64,000 nucleotides of DNA from positions 744,001 to 808,000 of the forward strand of contig JACGCK010000005.1 in assembly GCA_014925825.1 (NCBI GenBank), given 5' to 3'. Shown here piece by piece: positions 39,295 to 51,600 of this stretch; within the stretch, counting starts at the first letter, position 1, and each line of letters opens with the position of its first letter. The notes under the pieces were generated by a model. That model was not told where the DNA came from. It searched no databases and saw nothing but the letters and a program-made list of their open reading frames with translations. The translations under genes were made by a program, and so were the position numbers. The stretch is from Pholiota molesta. Lineage: Eukaryota > Basidiomycota > Agaricomycetes > Agaricales > Strophariaceae.

Positions 39295-39870
39295 ATGAAC
39301 GTCAAACCTTGTTATCCCAGAACAGGGCGTATGATTTGAATAAACTTCCCTGTCTTCATAGCCAATATCTGGGTAATTGTGGTAAAGAATAATGGCTGGA
39401 AGGTTACACGGATACGAACTCAATCTAGAAGACGCTGAGAAGCTCTTGTTTCATCAGTGGCTCATCTTCCCATGGCTTCTTTAGAGCGTGTAATATAATT
39501 TCATCAGTCGTCGTAATATATCTCCAAAGCAATCATTCAACACGAGGCTCGCAAGACTGAGTCGCAAGTAAGAAAATGGGTTGTACACAATACACACCTG
39601 TTCTAAGACGATAGGGTGGGGTCATATGTACAATAGCATAAATAGCAAGTAAAAAGCAAGGGATACTATTTGTCCGTTCATGTGTCAACTCAGCGAAGAA
39701 GATTCGAGGCGTAAATGAAAAGAGTCGGGGGAATCATGTCGGTCATAAGCTGCCTAGACTAAGAATGCACAGCATAGTACGAAGAAGGAGGTCAAGATAG
39801 AAGGCCCAGTGCCTGGCAGATGAGAAAGGCGAATGAGTTGAGATGGGGAAGATCGAGCATTAACGTCGAG
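39295..39870. other. convergent intergenic region
   Basis: 575 bases between the stop codons of the monooxygenase and the AT-hook gene. It holds the two 3' UTRs; no gene is seen. Confidence 0.45.
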
Positions 39871-40500
39871 TCAAGCTGCGGGCTTTTTCGGGGGTCGCCC
39901 TCGTTTCTTCCTGATGCTTGGCTCGGCAGCGTCGGTGCTTGTCGTCGTTGTCGCCGCCGCCGCCGCCTCCTCTGGGGCGGGTTTAGCCTTGGGAGGTCTT
40001 CCTCTCGGTCTTTTCGCGACCGGTTCCTCGCCTGCTTCTTCTTTCTTCTCCTGGAGATACGCACCAATTATTAACATGAGAGTCTCTTCCGATAATATAG
40101 AGAAATAAAAATTAGCATTGCCAATAATTAAGCTCACCTTCGGAGGCCGCCCGCGCTTTCGGGTAGGCGCGGTCGGACTTTCAGGGGAGGCTACGGGCGC
40201 AGCTCCCTTCTTATTCTTGCTCCCCTTGGGACGGCCACGGCCGCGTTTGGCAGGGGCAGTGGAGGCGCCTATATAGATATAATAAAATCATGCTTCACCA
40301 TCAGCATGAATATTCCTATCGTCCTTCATCGGGTCGGAATTTAAACAAAAGAAAAGCTTGATATAGACATGCGCGGGCAGAAATTAGCGGAGAGGGAAAG
40401 CGTGCTTACCAGCCTCAGCATCATCAGCAGTGTGGTTAGGATCTGCTAGTTCGTCCTTATCGACGTTCTCATCGTGTGCGTCGTTCGGGGACGTCGACAT
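39871..40500 (-). CDS. AT-hook DNA-binding protein (HMGA-like)
   Basis: The start MSTSPNDAHDENVDKDELAD is acidic. Three exons then encode at least four AT hooks: KRGRGRPKGSKNKK, RKRGRPPK, KRPRGRPPKAKP and KKRGRPPKKPAA at the end. Between hooks are Ala/Pro/Thr spacers (EEAAAAATTTTSTDAAEPS). The total is about 140 residues, with no other domain. AT hooks insert Arg-Gly-Arg-Pro into the minor groove of A/T-rich DNA, so this should be a nuclear architectural protein. The two introns (about 40410-40272 and about 40138-40057) interrupt the protein between hook-bearing segments, which suggests that hooks were gained by exon-scale duplication; this is inference. Confidence 0.88.
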
Positions 40501-41084
40501 TGGGTATAATACGCGCGATGGCGGCGGGTGAGGGTGGGGAGGGGCGACCAGGGATAACGGGATGGACCTGGTTCGAGAAGGAGGAAAGGAAGTGGGGGAA
40601 AGATGAGAGGGCCGGTTTTAATGTACAATTCCCTGCCGAATTTAGAACAAGTTGGAAATGTATTGTTCCCTCGCGTGCATTTGTGAGCCAAACCAGATTA
40701 TTATTATTATCGTGCAGCAATCTGGCTGTTCGTACACTTTTACCCCTGATTTTGGGGGATTCACGTAATGAAATGTTGTTGAACAGGAGTTTGGCGGCGG
40801 GACTACGGTGTCCTGCGCCAGGCAACCTTGGATAATGCAGCACATGGATATCTGCCACTATTGGCATTTCACAAGACAGAATCCTCTTATTTTCCGCCCG
40901 GATATTTCCTCCTTTTTCATCAGGAATTAGATGCGCAATCCGCCGATCAGAACGTTGGCATCGAACGAAATAATCTTTCTTATCAAGCGGTCCCTCAATA
41001 TTCGAGCCGAGCCCCAATTCGCCGCTCGGCATGTACGGCATCTTCCACGACATCACCTCTCGTGCCACCCTTTCTCCTTCACCA
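40501..41084. promoter_or_regulatory. divergent promoter region, AT-hook gene / YOS9
   Basis: 584 bases lie between two outward-facing starts. No motif was singled out and no gene is seen. Confidence 0.4.
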
Positions 41085-43180
41085 ATGCGCGTCTGTCTCT
41101 TCGTCGCCGCTCTCCTCGCCGCCGCCGACGCCCGCCTCCTCCACTCACTCCCAGAGGATACCTATGCCTTCCCTAAATTTCGCGTCAGCTTCCTGAATGG
41201 CCTCCCCGTTCTCAACGAGACTGCCGAGCGCTGGCTTGCGGAAGGTCTCCGCGGTGGTGAGCTAGAGTTCCTCGATCAGCCTTGGAAGGATGGTAGCTGG
41301 CAGTTCCCTTCGCATCGGAAGGAAATCGGCGCAGGCGAAGACAATGAACCATCTCACGAGCCTGCGTCTCCCAGCCCTGACGTACGTCCATACTTTCCAG
41401 CATCCGCTGCACCAGCTCAGAAACTCGGTCACAGTCTCCGTCTCCGCCCACAACAGACTATTCTTTGGAATTCATGAAGATGGGGCCGCGGGACTCGTAT
41501 CTTTGCCTAATACCTAAACCCCTGGAAAATATTCCTCCCCTTCAAGACGAAGATTCCGACGCCGATGTGACGCCAGCACGTAGTTGGTCCTTACTTCAAC
41601 CACTCTCCGGAACATGTCTTTACGTGTGTCCCTGTTTGACTTCGGAATGTCGGTCCTCTCTCACTTTAATTCATAAAGCATCGCCAGGGCTGGTTCACTT
41701 ATTCTTACTGTCATAACGACGAAATCCGACAATTCAAAGAACTTGCTTCTGCGCAAGGCCGTTTTCCAGGTAATTCTCCGTTCTTCTTTTCGCAAATTCC
41801 CAAATTCGTCTCCCATGTGTATCCTATTTTAGTTCTCCGACCATAAATGACGCGCGCGCTCCCTCTCTCACCCCTTTCAAGTGTAATCACTCATCTTCCT
41901 CAATTCCCCTTGATTTCCTTTTTTACTCGCGTTCTTATTTATTTTTCTCTCATTATCTTCCCATTTCGAAACAAGGACATTCACGTCCTCTTGTTGTCGA
42001 GATCCATGTGTTAACAATATCGTTTCCCTGGGGCCAACTTCCTTACATACTCAGCCACTGGGTTTTAGTCGATTTACTGATTTGTCCCCCATTAATTCTT
42101 TATTATGATGCAGGGACGTACAAGCCCGAAGAAGATCCTGAGGTAATTGTTCTGTACAAGTCAGATTCTTTCACTTGATTGACCGTGACTGACTTGGTTC
42201 CTAAATGATTCGTGATTCAGTGGGAATCTTATACACTCGGCCGTGCACCTCGTAATCCAGAGCCTAGGGCTGATTTGACAGTGGCTGAACAAACTGCCCA
42301 AGCAGCCAATTTGGAGCTCGCCCGAAGTGCTGGTTCTCGATATCTCGTGCAACGATGGGACGACGGGACCATTTGTGACAAGACCGGTACTCCTCGTGAA
42401 GTGGAAGTCCAGGTTAGTTTGATATCTTTCTCATTCACTATAATTTAGATCACAGCATCTGATTTTATTTATTTGCATAACCCGTTCACGTTGCCCACCT
42501 GACGTCGCCTTGTTTGCCCACCGCCCGTCTCATTACCCATTTTGGTAACACTACGACAACCCGTGTGTGCGAACTGACGCTATACTTAGTTCCACTGTTC
42601 GATGCAAATGACAGATCATATATTGTTCGTCAAAGAAACAAAAACATGTTCGTATGTGCTTGTAGTACATACACCACGTCTATGCGGAGAACCCGGATTC
42701 AAATCCCGTCACGATGCGGGAGGAGAGGCGGAAATACGCTGTCGTGCTATTGTGGACACCAAACCCCAAGTTCCTCTGGATTTACCAACGGCCGACTATC
42801 CCCTCAAGTACCCGCTGCGTAAGACTGTTCTACCGGCACCTCTTCCGGGTGTGAAGGGCGAAAAGGGCAGCGGTAGCGAGGACAACGACAGAGCATTCGA
42901 TGAGCTGCTACGCAAGACACTAGCAGCAATGACATCAGAGTCTGGCATCACATTCAGCGGTGACCAGTCCCAGGGTGAGCTAATGGTCGAGATGGATGAT
43001 TCCGAGGAATCGGCAGCGAAGAGTGACCGCCTCATCAACGCACTTCGGGCTGCAGGGTTCCAAGTTGAGACGGAGGTCATCAAGGTCAGGCCGGACAAAA
43101 ATGGTAAAAAAGATGATAAGACACTAGATAAGAAAAAGAAGGTTCCCGCTAAGCCAGATCTCCGGCGAGATGAGCTGTAG
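41085..43180 (+). CDS. YOS9: ER quality-control lectin Yos9/OS-9
   Basis: It recognises trimmed N-glycans on misfolded glycoproteins and delivers them to the Hrd1 ER-degradation complex. MRVCLFVAALLAAADARLLH is a signal peptide. FRVSFLNGLPVLNETAERWL and MGPRDSYLCLIPKP lead into the MRH domain: LLQPLSGTCLY joined to HRQGWFTYSYCHNDEIRQF, then SRYLVQRWDDGTICDKTG, REVEVQFHC-type joins and RLCGEPGFKSRHDAGG. Conserved Arg, Tyr and Cys residues for mannose binding and disulfides are present. The protein ends RRDEL, a KDEL/HDEL-like ER-retrieval signal. A 345-bp intron (about 41769-42113) is unusually long here and is followed by a micro-exon (TYKPEEDPE). A Lys-rich stretch precedes the end. Confidence 0.93.
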
Positions 43181-45942
43181 GAGGCTCTTTCTGTATCTTT
43201 AATGCACATGCGTACTGTTTGTAGGCTGTCTGTACTTTTAGGACAAGTATTGCTTAAAGTTATTTTTGGGAATGTACCAAGTATCTACACCCTCGCGGGA
43301 GGATAATTCCCTTCCGAGAATTTAGCTATGAGAATACGGTGTGAATCTAGCCACGCAAGAATTATTGGATCTACACCCTGCTGTCTATACCTGAATATAC
43401 GACGTATGAGTGATGGGCTAGGAGAAATATCTTGACAGCAGGCAAGAACAACAAGAGAACTATTCAGAATAAGTTTAGTGTGAATTATCCGCGCAGTGCC
43501 TACACCACAATTGTATAAATCAATCGCTGGACGTTCCAAAGGTCTTCCAACATTCTTCCGATGTTCAAAGACTCACATCTGTACGTACACGTTTTGAAGT
43601 ACAAGATATGTAAATAAACGACCAGACAAATATTACTGGCTCTCTCTTCGCTGGCGCTAGGCTTCATCAGCTTCATCATTCCGTGCCACCGAGTTTGTAT
43701 TAATGGATCGCCGATAAATTCCCAAACGCACATGGCGAGCCCGCCGCCGTTGAGTCAAGGTTGAGACTGGATATTTTAATTACCGTGGACGGAGCAGGAG
43801 AAGGATGCAACATGTTAAACTGAAACGTGTGATGATGAAGAGCGGATTCGGGATGAGGACGAGGGCCGGGCCTACAGGCTGAACAGCGAAGATCCTACAG
43901 ACTTGGGGAGGGACGTACTACGAACGTTCGAGCTCTGCTCGGCATGCGTTCACTCAAGGTGACTCATAAAATCCCAGTGGATTCAAAGCCAATTTAAAAT
44001 GGTTAGGTATTGGGTAGTTAAAGCGTCTTTAGCATCCTTATTAATACAAATTCTATCGGTTGTCAGAATTTACTTTCTACGGTAGGGTAAAGGCCTCTAA
44101 AAGCAAGCCCTGAACTGAAATGGACGTGATAAGGTGAAATTGAGGGCGATAAATAAAAAAAGCTCTGGAAAGGCGTCATGAACTAACTTGCTTCTTCAGC
44201 TGCGTGGGCGCAGGTGTCAGCACTTAGGAAGGTAAAATCAAAGGAAGACCGAAATGGACAACCCACGATAAAAACCCAAGGCAATAAATAAAAGCGGCTC
44301 GAGAAACAACGCTAAGAATATGCAGAAGCAAAAAGAACGCTTCTTCCAAGTTCTTCGTGCGTAGTTAATGTGTAGGATATCCTCTACTACGGAACAACAA
44401 ACAAGCAAGGCAAGGAACAGAAACGGACGCCCTGCGATAAAAATCGAGGGCGATAAATAAAAGGGGCTCGCGAAAATCGCGAATTCTATACCCAAAACTC
44501 GGGTGCGTGTGAAGGGAGTAGGGTCTAGCGGATGGGTGCTGGGTACGAGCATGAGGTGATTGCGAATTCGAATTCGCAGGCTTGTGCCACAACAAGAAGT
44601 CGTCTGGCGCAAGCGATTGAATGGCCAAGGCTGAAGGATGCGTGTCGAACTCGATGGATCGGGTATGATACATGCAGTTATTCGATGGCCCTTAATATTT
44701 GGAAGGGCCGGTGTGTATGCGACGGATGTAACTAGAGCGGGGCGAGATCGACAAAAGCACCATCTTCTTGCGACTGGAAGGGGTTCGGAGGTTGGTGACC
44801 TCTGAACACGAATAGGCAAGAATACGAGTACATTCAGGTCGGATAGTGGAGAGAGCGTCAATGAATAATAAACAGCGTAGCATTTAACGAGTATAAAGCA
44901 CTAACATGAAACTAGGAATCTATGTAAATGGCATGTAGCAACTATACGTTTTGGAAGGGAAAAAAAGAGCAGAAGCAGAAAGGAATAGTTGCAAGCCGGT
45001 CATTAATTAAAAGAAAACTGTTCAGTGAAAAGGCGTACTAGGGTAACGTGGCCTACCATGAAAGAGTCTCTATTAAATGCCACGACAACAGACGAAGCAT
45101 AACAAATGCGAACAGAGGAAAGTAATAATAAAAAAGATGTGTAAATAGATGACAATGCGGGGGCGCAGGGGAAAGGGTGGTGGGGGAGGCTCAGAAAGTG
45201 CAGAGGGACGTGTTTCTCCGAGGACATGACAATGCCTAGACCGCCGGGTGCGAGAACGTCTCGAACCAAGTGCCATGCCGGCAGCGTCGTGGTTGTGGGG
45301 CCGATCATGACATCGTGTATGAACAGCGCCGATCGTCGCCAGGACGTGCATAGTGCTGTGGGAAGGACTGAGGCGAGGACCAGGCCGAAGACATACACGC
45401 TAGGTGATAAATAGGATCGACGTTGGGCGAAAGGCGAATTGCATAGTGTGTGTTTGTTGTGTATTTTCCGAAAATCCAAATAAGCCTGCGACGGATGGGA
45501 CGTAAGACAGCGATGGCCAGACGGACGGGTATAGGAAACTCCAGCACGATGGAAGAGGAGTAGGATGTGCATATTGAAGATTCAAGGGTGGGGAGACGAT
45601 AGGGTGATCGTCGTCAGAACCGTGAACATGCAGATATAGATAACGCAAGTCGTGCCCCCAGCGAGGGAACAAGAGTAAGGCAGCGCGAAAATAAATAGAA
45701 CGTGGCGGCAGTGTAGGCAAATGTCGTCTGGATCATCCCCGTTCACTTGATACAAGCGCTCGGGGAGCTCACTGCGGAACACAAGATGGATGCCACATGC
45801 CGGACGTTCGCCCACATCGCCTGTTTCGCGATGGTAGCGCTCTCCTTAACCATCTCCACCACCCCAAAATACAAACTTTCCCTCCACCCCTTCCTCCACC
45901 CCTCCTTCCACCTTCATCTTTGCGCTCCACGCCAAACTCCTT
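43181..45942. other. 2.8-kb gene-poor stretch with a three-copy repeat
   Basis: No conserved gene is recognised. On the minus strand 43733-43285 can be joined into about 110 codons starting MCVWEFIGDPLIQTRWHGMM, with splice-like ends, but it resembles nothing I know. Several minus-strand frames at 44238-45815 are long only because stops are scarce. A three-copy repeat occupies 44113-44475. Confidence 0.4.
44113..44475 (+). repeat. three spaced copies of a roughly 55-base imperfect direct repeat
   Basis: Copies are at 44113-44170, 44248-44305 and 44416-44475. Each begins GAAATGGAC or GAAACGGAC, passes through (C)GATAA, and shares the core GGC(G/A)ATAAATAAAA followed by GCTC. Copies 1 and 2 are also followed at some distance by GCTTCTTC. 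Start-to-start spacing is 135 and 168 bases, so these are not a tight tandem array. Confidence 0.65.
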
Positions 45943-48674
45943 CTAAAAGAACTTCCGCTTCCCCTGCTTCTCGTCCACCGTCACCTTGATATGCACATGC
46001 TTCGGCACGACACCTGGCCGCGAACACGGCTCAATGCTCTTCAACCACTCGTCCCCCTCGTCCTCATCCGCCGCATCGTGGTCGTCATGGTCCACACAGT
46101 AGCCCTCCGTGAACGCGCCAGCGGGAACCCCGTCCCCGTCCACAATCGGCGCCTGCGACAGCGGCTGCACAGCGCCGCGCTCCCCATGCGGGGGAGACAA
46201 GCGCGCCTCGCCCACGCGGCACCCGCACAGCAGCCCGCTCGTCTTGCCGCGGCCCTTGAGCAGGTCCGTGAGCGTGCAGCGCGACGCGGGCTCGACGAAG
46301 AGCATCCGCCGGAGCGCGGGCCGCGTCTCGCGGGGCAGCAGGCGGAAGATCGACTCGGAGCCGCCGCCGTGGAACGTCGTGACGCTGTCCGAGCGCTGTA
46401 GACGCCGCTTCGGGCTCTGCACGGCAGTAGGCGGCGGCGGGGGCGCAGGCAGGGGTTGTGGTGGCTTGGCGATGGGCGCAGGGGGTGCGGGCTCGTGGTG
46501 CGCGACTTGTGTCGGGGTATCGCTGGGCTCGCGGTCGGCCTCCTTGGACGGGTGCTGCAGCCCACCTTCGAGACTCGCGCCGTCGTCTTCATCCGACTCC
46601 TCGACGATCTGGCTGTCCGTCAACACACTTTCGCGGTCGCGGCTCGTTGAGCTTGTACTGCTGGACGAGCTCACCTCGGAGTCGGTGAGCGCCAAGTGCG
46701 TGCCTTCGATCGGGCGCTCTCCCCGCGCGGGGAAGCACAGGGTCGCAGGATTTGCGCGCGGAGTTAGCATATCCGACGCGGGTGGATAGGGGCCTAACGG
46801 CAGGCTTTCCGTCGAATCTGCAGGGCGCGGGTACGTCAGAACAGACGCGTCCATCTCCTCTGGGCTCAAGGATGGGCGCAGCTTCATGTTCGGCAGCGTC
46901 GCGCTGCTGCGGCTCTGCACGGCCGAATTGCGCCGTGACGAGAGCTCGACCGTGTTCCGTTGCAGTCTGTGGTGCATTTCTTGCGACGCACGCGCAGGGG
47001 CATCTGGATCCTTGAGCGTGGAGTGACTATCGGTGACGCCGCTCGCGCTGACAAACCGCGATGGCGGATCAGTCGCGGCCGTACTCTGCCCATCCGAGAC
47101 TCCGCCGCCGAAGTACCCACCCGAGGAGTCGGTGAAAATGGATGTGGTCTCCGATGAACCGGCACTGCTGGAGGACTCGGGGTCATGGATCCCATGGGTC
47201 TGGCTGCGATGCGGCTGACGAACCGCAGAGGCGCTGTTGATATGTGGCATAGTGACGCCCCGGACAGGGGGCTGGCGGGGCTGGCTTTCGGGTGGAGCCA
47301 ATAGACGAGATTGTGATGGCTGCCGCATAGGCCTAGGGGGAGGCTTGACCGAGAGATCAGGATGGGCATTGACGAAGGCCTTGAAGCTGGGGTCGGTCTT
47401 TGGATCAGGAATTTTCCAGGGGAAACGGCGGAGGACCATGCACAGAAAGATGATAGCCAGACTCCAGACGTCTGTCTTGCGGGGGTCGTACGATGTGCCG
47501 TCGAGGACTTCAGGGGCGAGATAAGGGTCGCTGCCAACGATACCGGTGGCAGGAGTGTGGGCCTTGCCCGGATAGTGAAATACAGTCGCGGTGCCAAAGT
47601 CGATGAGTTTGACGACGTTGTCTGTAGTCATGACGCAGTTATCAAGCTTGAGGTCGCGATGTGCGAGCCCCATCTCGTGGAGATATTCTACGCCGTCGCA
47701 TATTTGGCGAAAGACACAGTATATTTCTGGCCTGCACATCTTACCGGACATGACGACAGAAAAGAGATCAAAGGGGGCGAATTCCATGACCTAGAGGAAG
47801 ATGAGGGGTAATGGGAAGAGAGAAAAAAGGTGAGACAGACCTCATAATAGCGGCCATGGTCATAGACGATATCGACGGTCTCGATGATGTTGGGGTGCTT
47901 GAGAGTGGAACCCACGCAGAATTCTGCGGTGACTTTTTTCTGGTACTCCTTCTCGCTCTCGCCTGTGCGTTTGGGCCGGAACTCCTTGACAGCGTAGACG
48001 GTACCGCCGTTCTTGCCCTTGATGAGACGGACGGTGCCGCCAGCGCCGCTGCCGAGGACGCGGCCCCATTTTCCGTACTTTTTTGATAGATGGGCCTGGG
48101 TAGCATCGTGGAGGGAGGAGATGTGGTGATTTGCGGTGGCATGGTGGTGGCGGGCGCCAGGCGAAGGGGGTGAGGGCGTTCGATCCTTGCTCTGCTTGAC
48201 GGGCTTGGGGGCGCGGGCTGAAGGGGACGGCGCGGGCTGGGGGTCTATGGGGAAGTCGGGGCGCTGGCGATCGACGGGGGTCTGTGGATTTGAGTGGGGA
48301 GGGTGGCTGGGGTGGGGCATGTGGTGGTTGAGAAAGCGCTTGAGGTCGTGGAGGGGCCCATGCTTGGGGGTTGTGGGTGGGGGGTCGTGCATGAAGGAGG
48401 ACTTCCTGGAAAAGCGGAAACGAGAGGATTTAGAGGCCGCTGAGAGGAAGGACTCGCGACTCGGCGAGGAGCTTCGGCGGGGAGATGACTGAGACGTGGG
48501 GTTATAATTGGGCCGATCGGGGGACGGGGGCTGGTCGACGGTGGCAGCAGCGGGGACGAGGAGGAGGGTGGCTGGGCGGTCGTCGAGCATGATGGAGGTT
48601 GCGATGAGGAGCGAGGAGTGCAGCGCGCTGCTGATGTTCGCCATTCCATGAGAAGTCCCCACAAGGTCAGCCAT
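45943..48674 (-). CDS. SAT4: Sat4/Hal4-type serine/threonine protein kinase with large insertion
   Basis: After a 200-residue Ser/Pro-rich lead ([20 protein letters not shown]) comes the kinase domain: [20 protein letters not shown] (glycine loop), [11 protein letters not shown] (catalytic Lys), [20 protein letters not shown], a 50-bp intron (47840-47791), [30 protein letters not shown] (HRD), [11 protein letters not shown] (DFG), [13 protein letters not shown] (APE) and [20 protein letters not shown]. Roughly 300 Ser/Pro-rich residues then separate this from the last subdomain, [18 protein letters not shown]. The end is [19 protein letters not shown]. Yeast Sat4/Hal5 kinases stabilise K+ and nutrient transporters at the plasma membrane. 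Met at 48674 is used; in-frame Mets at 48644 and 48590 are alternatives. The gene is GC-rich. Confidence 0.88.
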
Positions 48675-51600
48675 GCGGGGCCATCCTGCTTATCCACAAT
48701 AAATGACACAGCCGCTTCGGCTATTATCCCCACGTGAGCTCCTTGGCGTATATACGCTCCCTGCCGCCACACAAAAACACAGATACTGCGCAGATCCTGG
48801 CCTGCCTCCCTCTTCACCTGAACGCTCGACCTCCCGTCTTTTTCCGCCGCGCGCTCAACGCGCCCTCGCCCGCGAGTCCGGCCTGTCTCTCACGTCCGCT
48901 CCGCATCGGCCGCACCGGATCTGACATCCGCGGCCGGCAATATCGGCTGTGGCATGCACCACAACCCTTATCTAATCGCGATGCCCTCCCCATTGGGCAG
49001 CGGCCCTGCCCCTTGCCCTCCGTGCCATGTATAAATGGCTGATCGTTGGCGTCTTGGGGCTTGCGCACGTCACTGGGCGCCCAAATATACCACCCATCCG
49101 GCGCTTGTGGCTGCCTTGGGTCTTGGGCTTGCATTTGGAACGTGCTCAATGCTACCAATAGCCTGCAGCGCGCGGGGGCAGTACATTCGTCGCTCCTGAG
49201 TATGTCAAGGTATGTCATTGTGCGCCCCGATCCATGCGCGTGGCCTTTTTATTTACGTGCGTACATAGGCAGATTATATCCACCCTGCCACACATCCGCA
49301 TGCGCAGACCGAGGCTGCTGCACCTGCAACAGTCCTGCCATCCAGCTGCTCTGCTCCCAGCCCACTGCGTCTTCTATCTACCCATTCCATGAATACACGA
49401 GCAATACAAGCTATCACGTACAATCAGCCGTCGGCTGTACCTATATACGAGCAATCCATGTACTTTATTTTATTTATGGACGGGACAAAAGGGACGCGAA
49501 GCTGATCATGAACACCGAGATGTCGTCGGCATCACTCCGGCTGGACACCAATCACTTCACTGTCATCGACTATGCTCGCAGAACCGTTAGTGATGAGACT
49601 TCGGGAGCAAGTTCAACCAAGCAGGCCCTTCAATCAACCCGTTACTAGCCCTGCGTTCCGCAATCTCAGAATGCTTCACTGAGGCAGGTCTTACTACTGC
49701 TGCATTACTGCTTAAGGAAATATACCTCAGTGGCATGAATCATCATGCCGATGCGCGATATCGTAGTGTTAGTCTTGAAGCGCGCGTCAAGTGGAGTATA
49801 GATGACCATGACCACGGCAAGAAGTGGGAATAATATCACGCATCTTCCGTTCAATCATCCATTTAGGCAGCGTCAATCCACGACAATCCCAGCAATCTTC
49901 TCAGAGCCAGAGCATCAGTCGTTCTATTAATAGCAAACGCGACGGAATCAGAGCATCGACCCTGCTATCTGTGTCCAAATATAAACCACACCTCTTTAGA
50001 CGTACGTATATTACAACATTTGCTTCTCAGAGCCCCAGGTGAGTGCGCTAATCCTGTATGAACAAAGTACTGTGCTAGACCGACTCAATTGCGATTTTTT
50101 TCTAGTAACATCGCCTCGTATGGCAATGTACTACGCACACAACTTTAATTATCCAAATCCCCAGCTGTATTTATAGCTGTGGCATGGCGGCGATAATTGA
50201 CCTTTTGGTGGACGCCGTAGACGTCCACCGGTAAACTACATCGCTATAAATGGTGACAGCTGCATACATGCTCTCAGGCTCTCCCACTGCGGCCTATAAA
50301 AAGTCTGCAGTTACTAACAATCCAGTTACCATTCGCTTTAAGCTGATACACATAGGAATGAATATGGTGACACTGCATCTATCAGCAACGCTAACCATGG
50401 CACCGGACCCATAGAATAAGCTCAAGGTGCGTCCTTATTCGCGGCGCAGCAGCACTCCAGCGCTCGCCCGGCTCCGCTGGCGCTCCGGTCATGGTCATCG
50501 CCCGGTGGCGAGCTTCATGTAAGTACATGGTGCAGCACTCGCCGACGATGGCCGAAGCCTGATCAAGCGCGGAAGTGTTCAAGTTGCACGCTCAGCATTA
50601 CGCCGCTACGCGGGGCCACCTGAAATGTTCGTTTTTCTGCCAATGGGTACTTGGCATGGATTCTTGCCTGTGCTTGTGCTTCCTTTGAAACACGACAAGC
50701 TCGTATTGGTCGAGTCGGAGGTGCGTGTTCGGTCACCATCGTCTCCGATTTGCCATCCACTCCGGAGGGGAAGTGCATAGACCTTATTTGCCGTCGGTTC
50801 AGTGGCATGGCCGAAGGATGTCTGTCCGCTAATGAAGTATAGCTCAGTATAGCTCGCGCATTACCAAGTAAATGAAGTGCGCAGCATGTTAGATAGCACA
50901 TTAGACCAGAGCCAAGAGCTGTCTAGAAGCCATCCTCATGTATTGATATGATAAAAGATGATAAACTACCAAATCAAATCCAGTTAGAAAGATTTGGGAA
51001 AGAAAAGCCAAGTTGAAGCCAAGAGAAATTTTCACTGAATCAGCGCAGCCAAGGATTGCCTCAAAAGTCGACGCCGAGGATATTAGAAATTCTAGCAGAG
51101 CCAAGGACCGCCCAGACCATCCATATTGGCAATGTCATGCATTACTTGATTGAACGGAATGCGAGAGGCGAGGAGAGGCCTTCAACTTGTCAAGATCATT
51201 GATAAATCAATAGAGCCAAGGTCAATGTCGAGGAGCCTTAACAAAGCCAAGGACAGTCTAGAAGGTCATCTGGTAGTGATGCCATACATATGTTCATTAG
51301 TCCTGTACATAATCCGAGGTTAATCCATAGATTGCCAATTGGATGATAATGACGTCAATTCACAAATCTTGGCTTTGGTGATTGGTTTTGAAGGTTTCTC
51401 TCTTGTTTCTCGCTTTCCGTTGAGCCAAGATACTAATTTCAAATTACACGGGTAATTTAATTTATTAACAAGAGAAAGGCTATAGTTCCTTTGGTAGCAG
51501 AGCCAAGAATAACCTAAAAATCGTCTCCTAGCCTTAGATTAAATATGAGTGCTTGAACTTGAAATTGCAAAGGATAAAGGAGAGCGCTAACGAAGAACGG

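Noticed and set aside
42690..42706. GGATTCAAATCCC, resembling a tRNA T-arm (B box)
   Set aside because: It lies inside a conserved YOS9 exon, and no A box or acceptor stem can be paired around it.
44238..45815. Several overlapping minus-strand frames of 90-207 codons
   Set aside because: They overlap each other in different frames, cover a repeat, and show no domain or consistent splice structure.
49046..49648. 200-codon plus-strand frame
   Set aside because: No recognisable domain, odd Cys-rich composition and no intron structure in a gene-poor region; may be chance.
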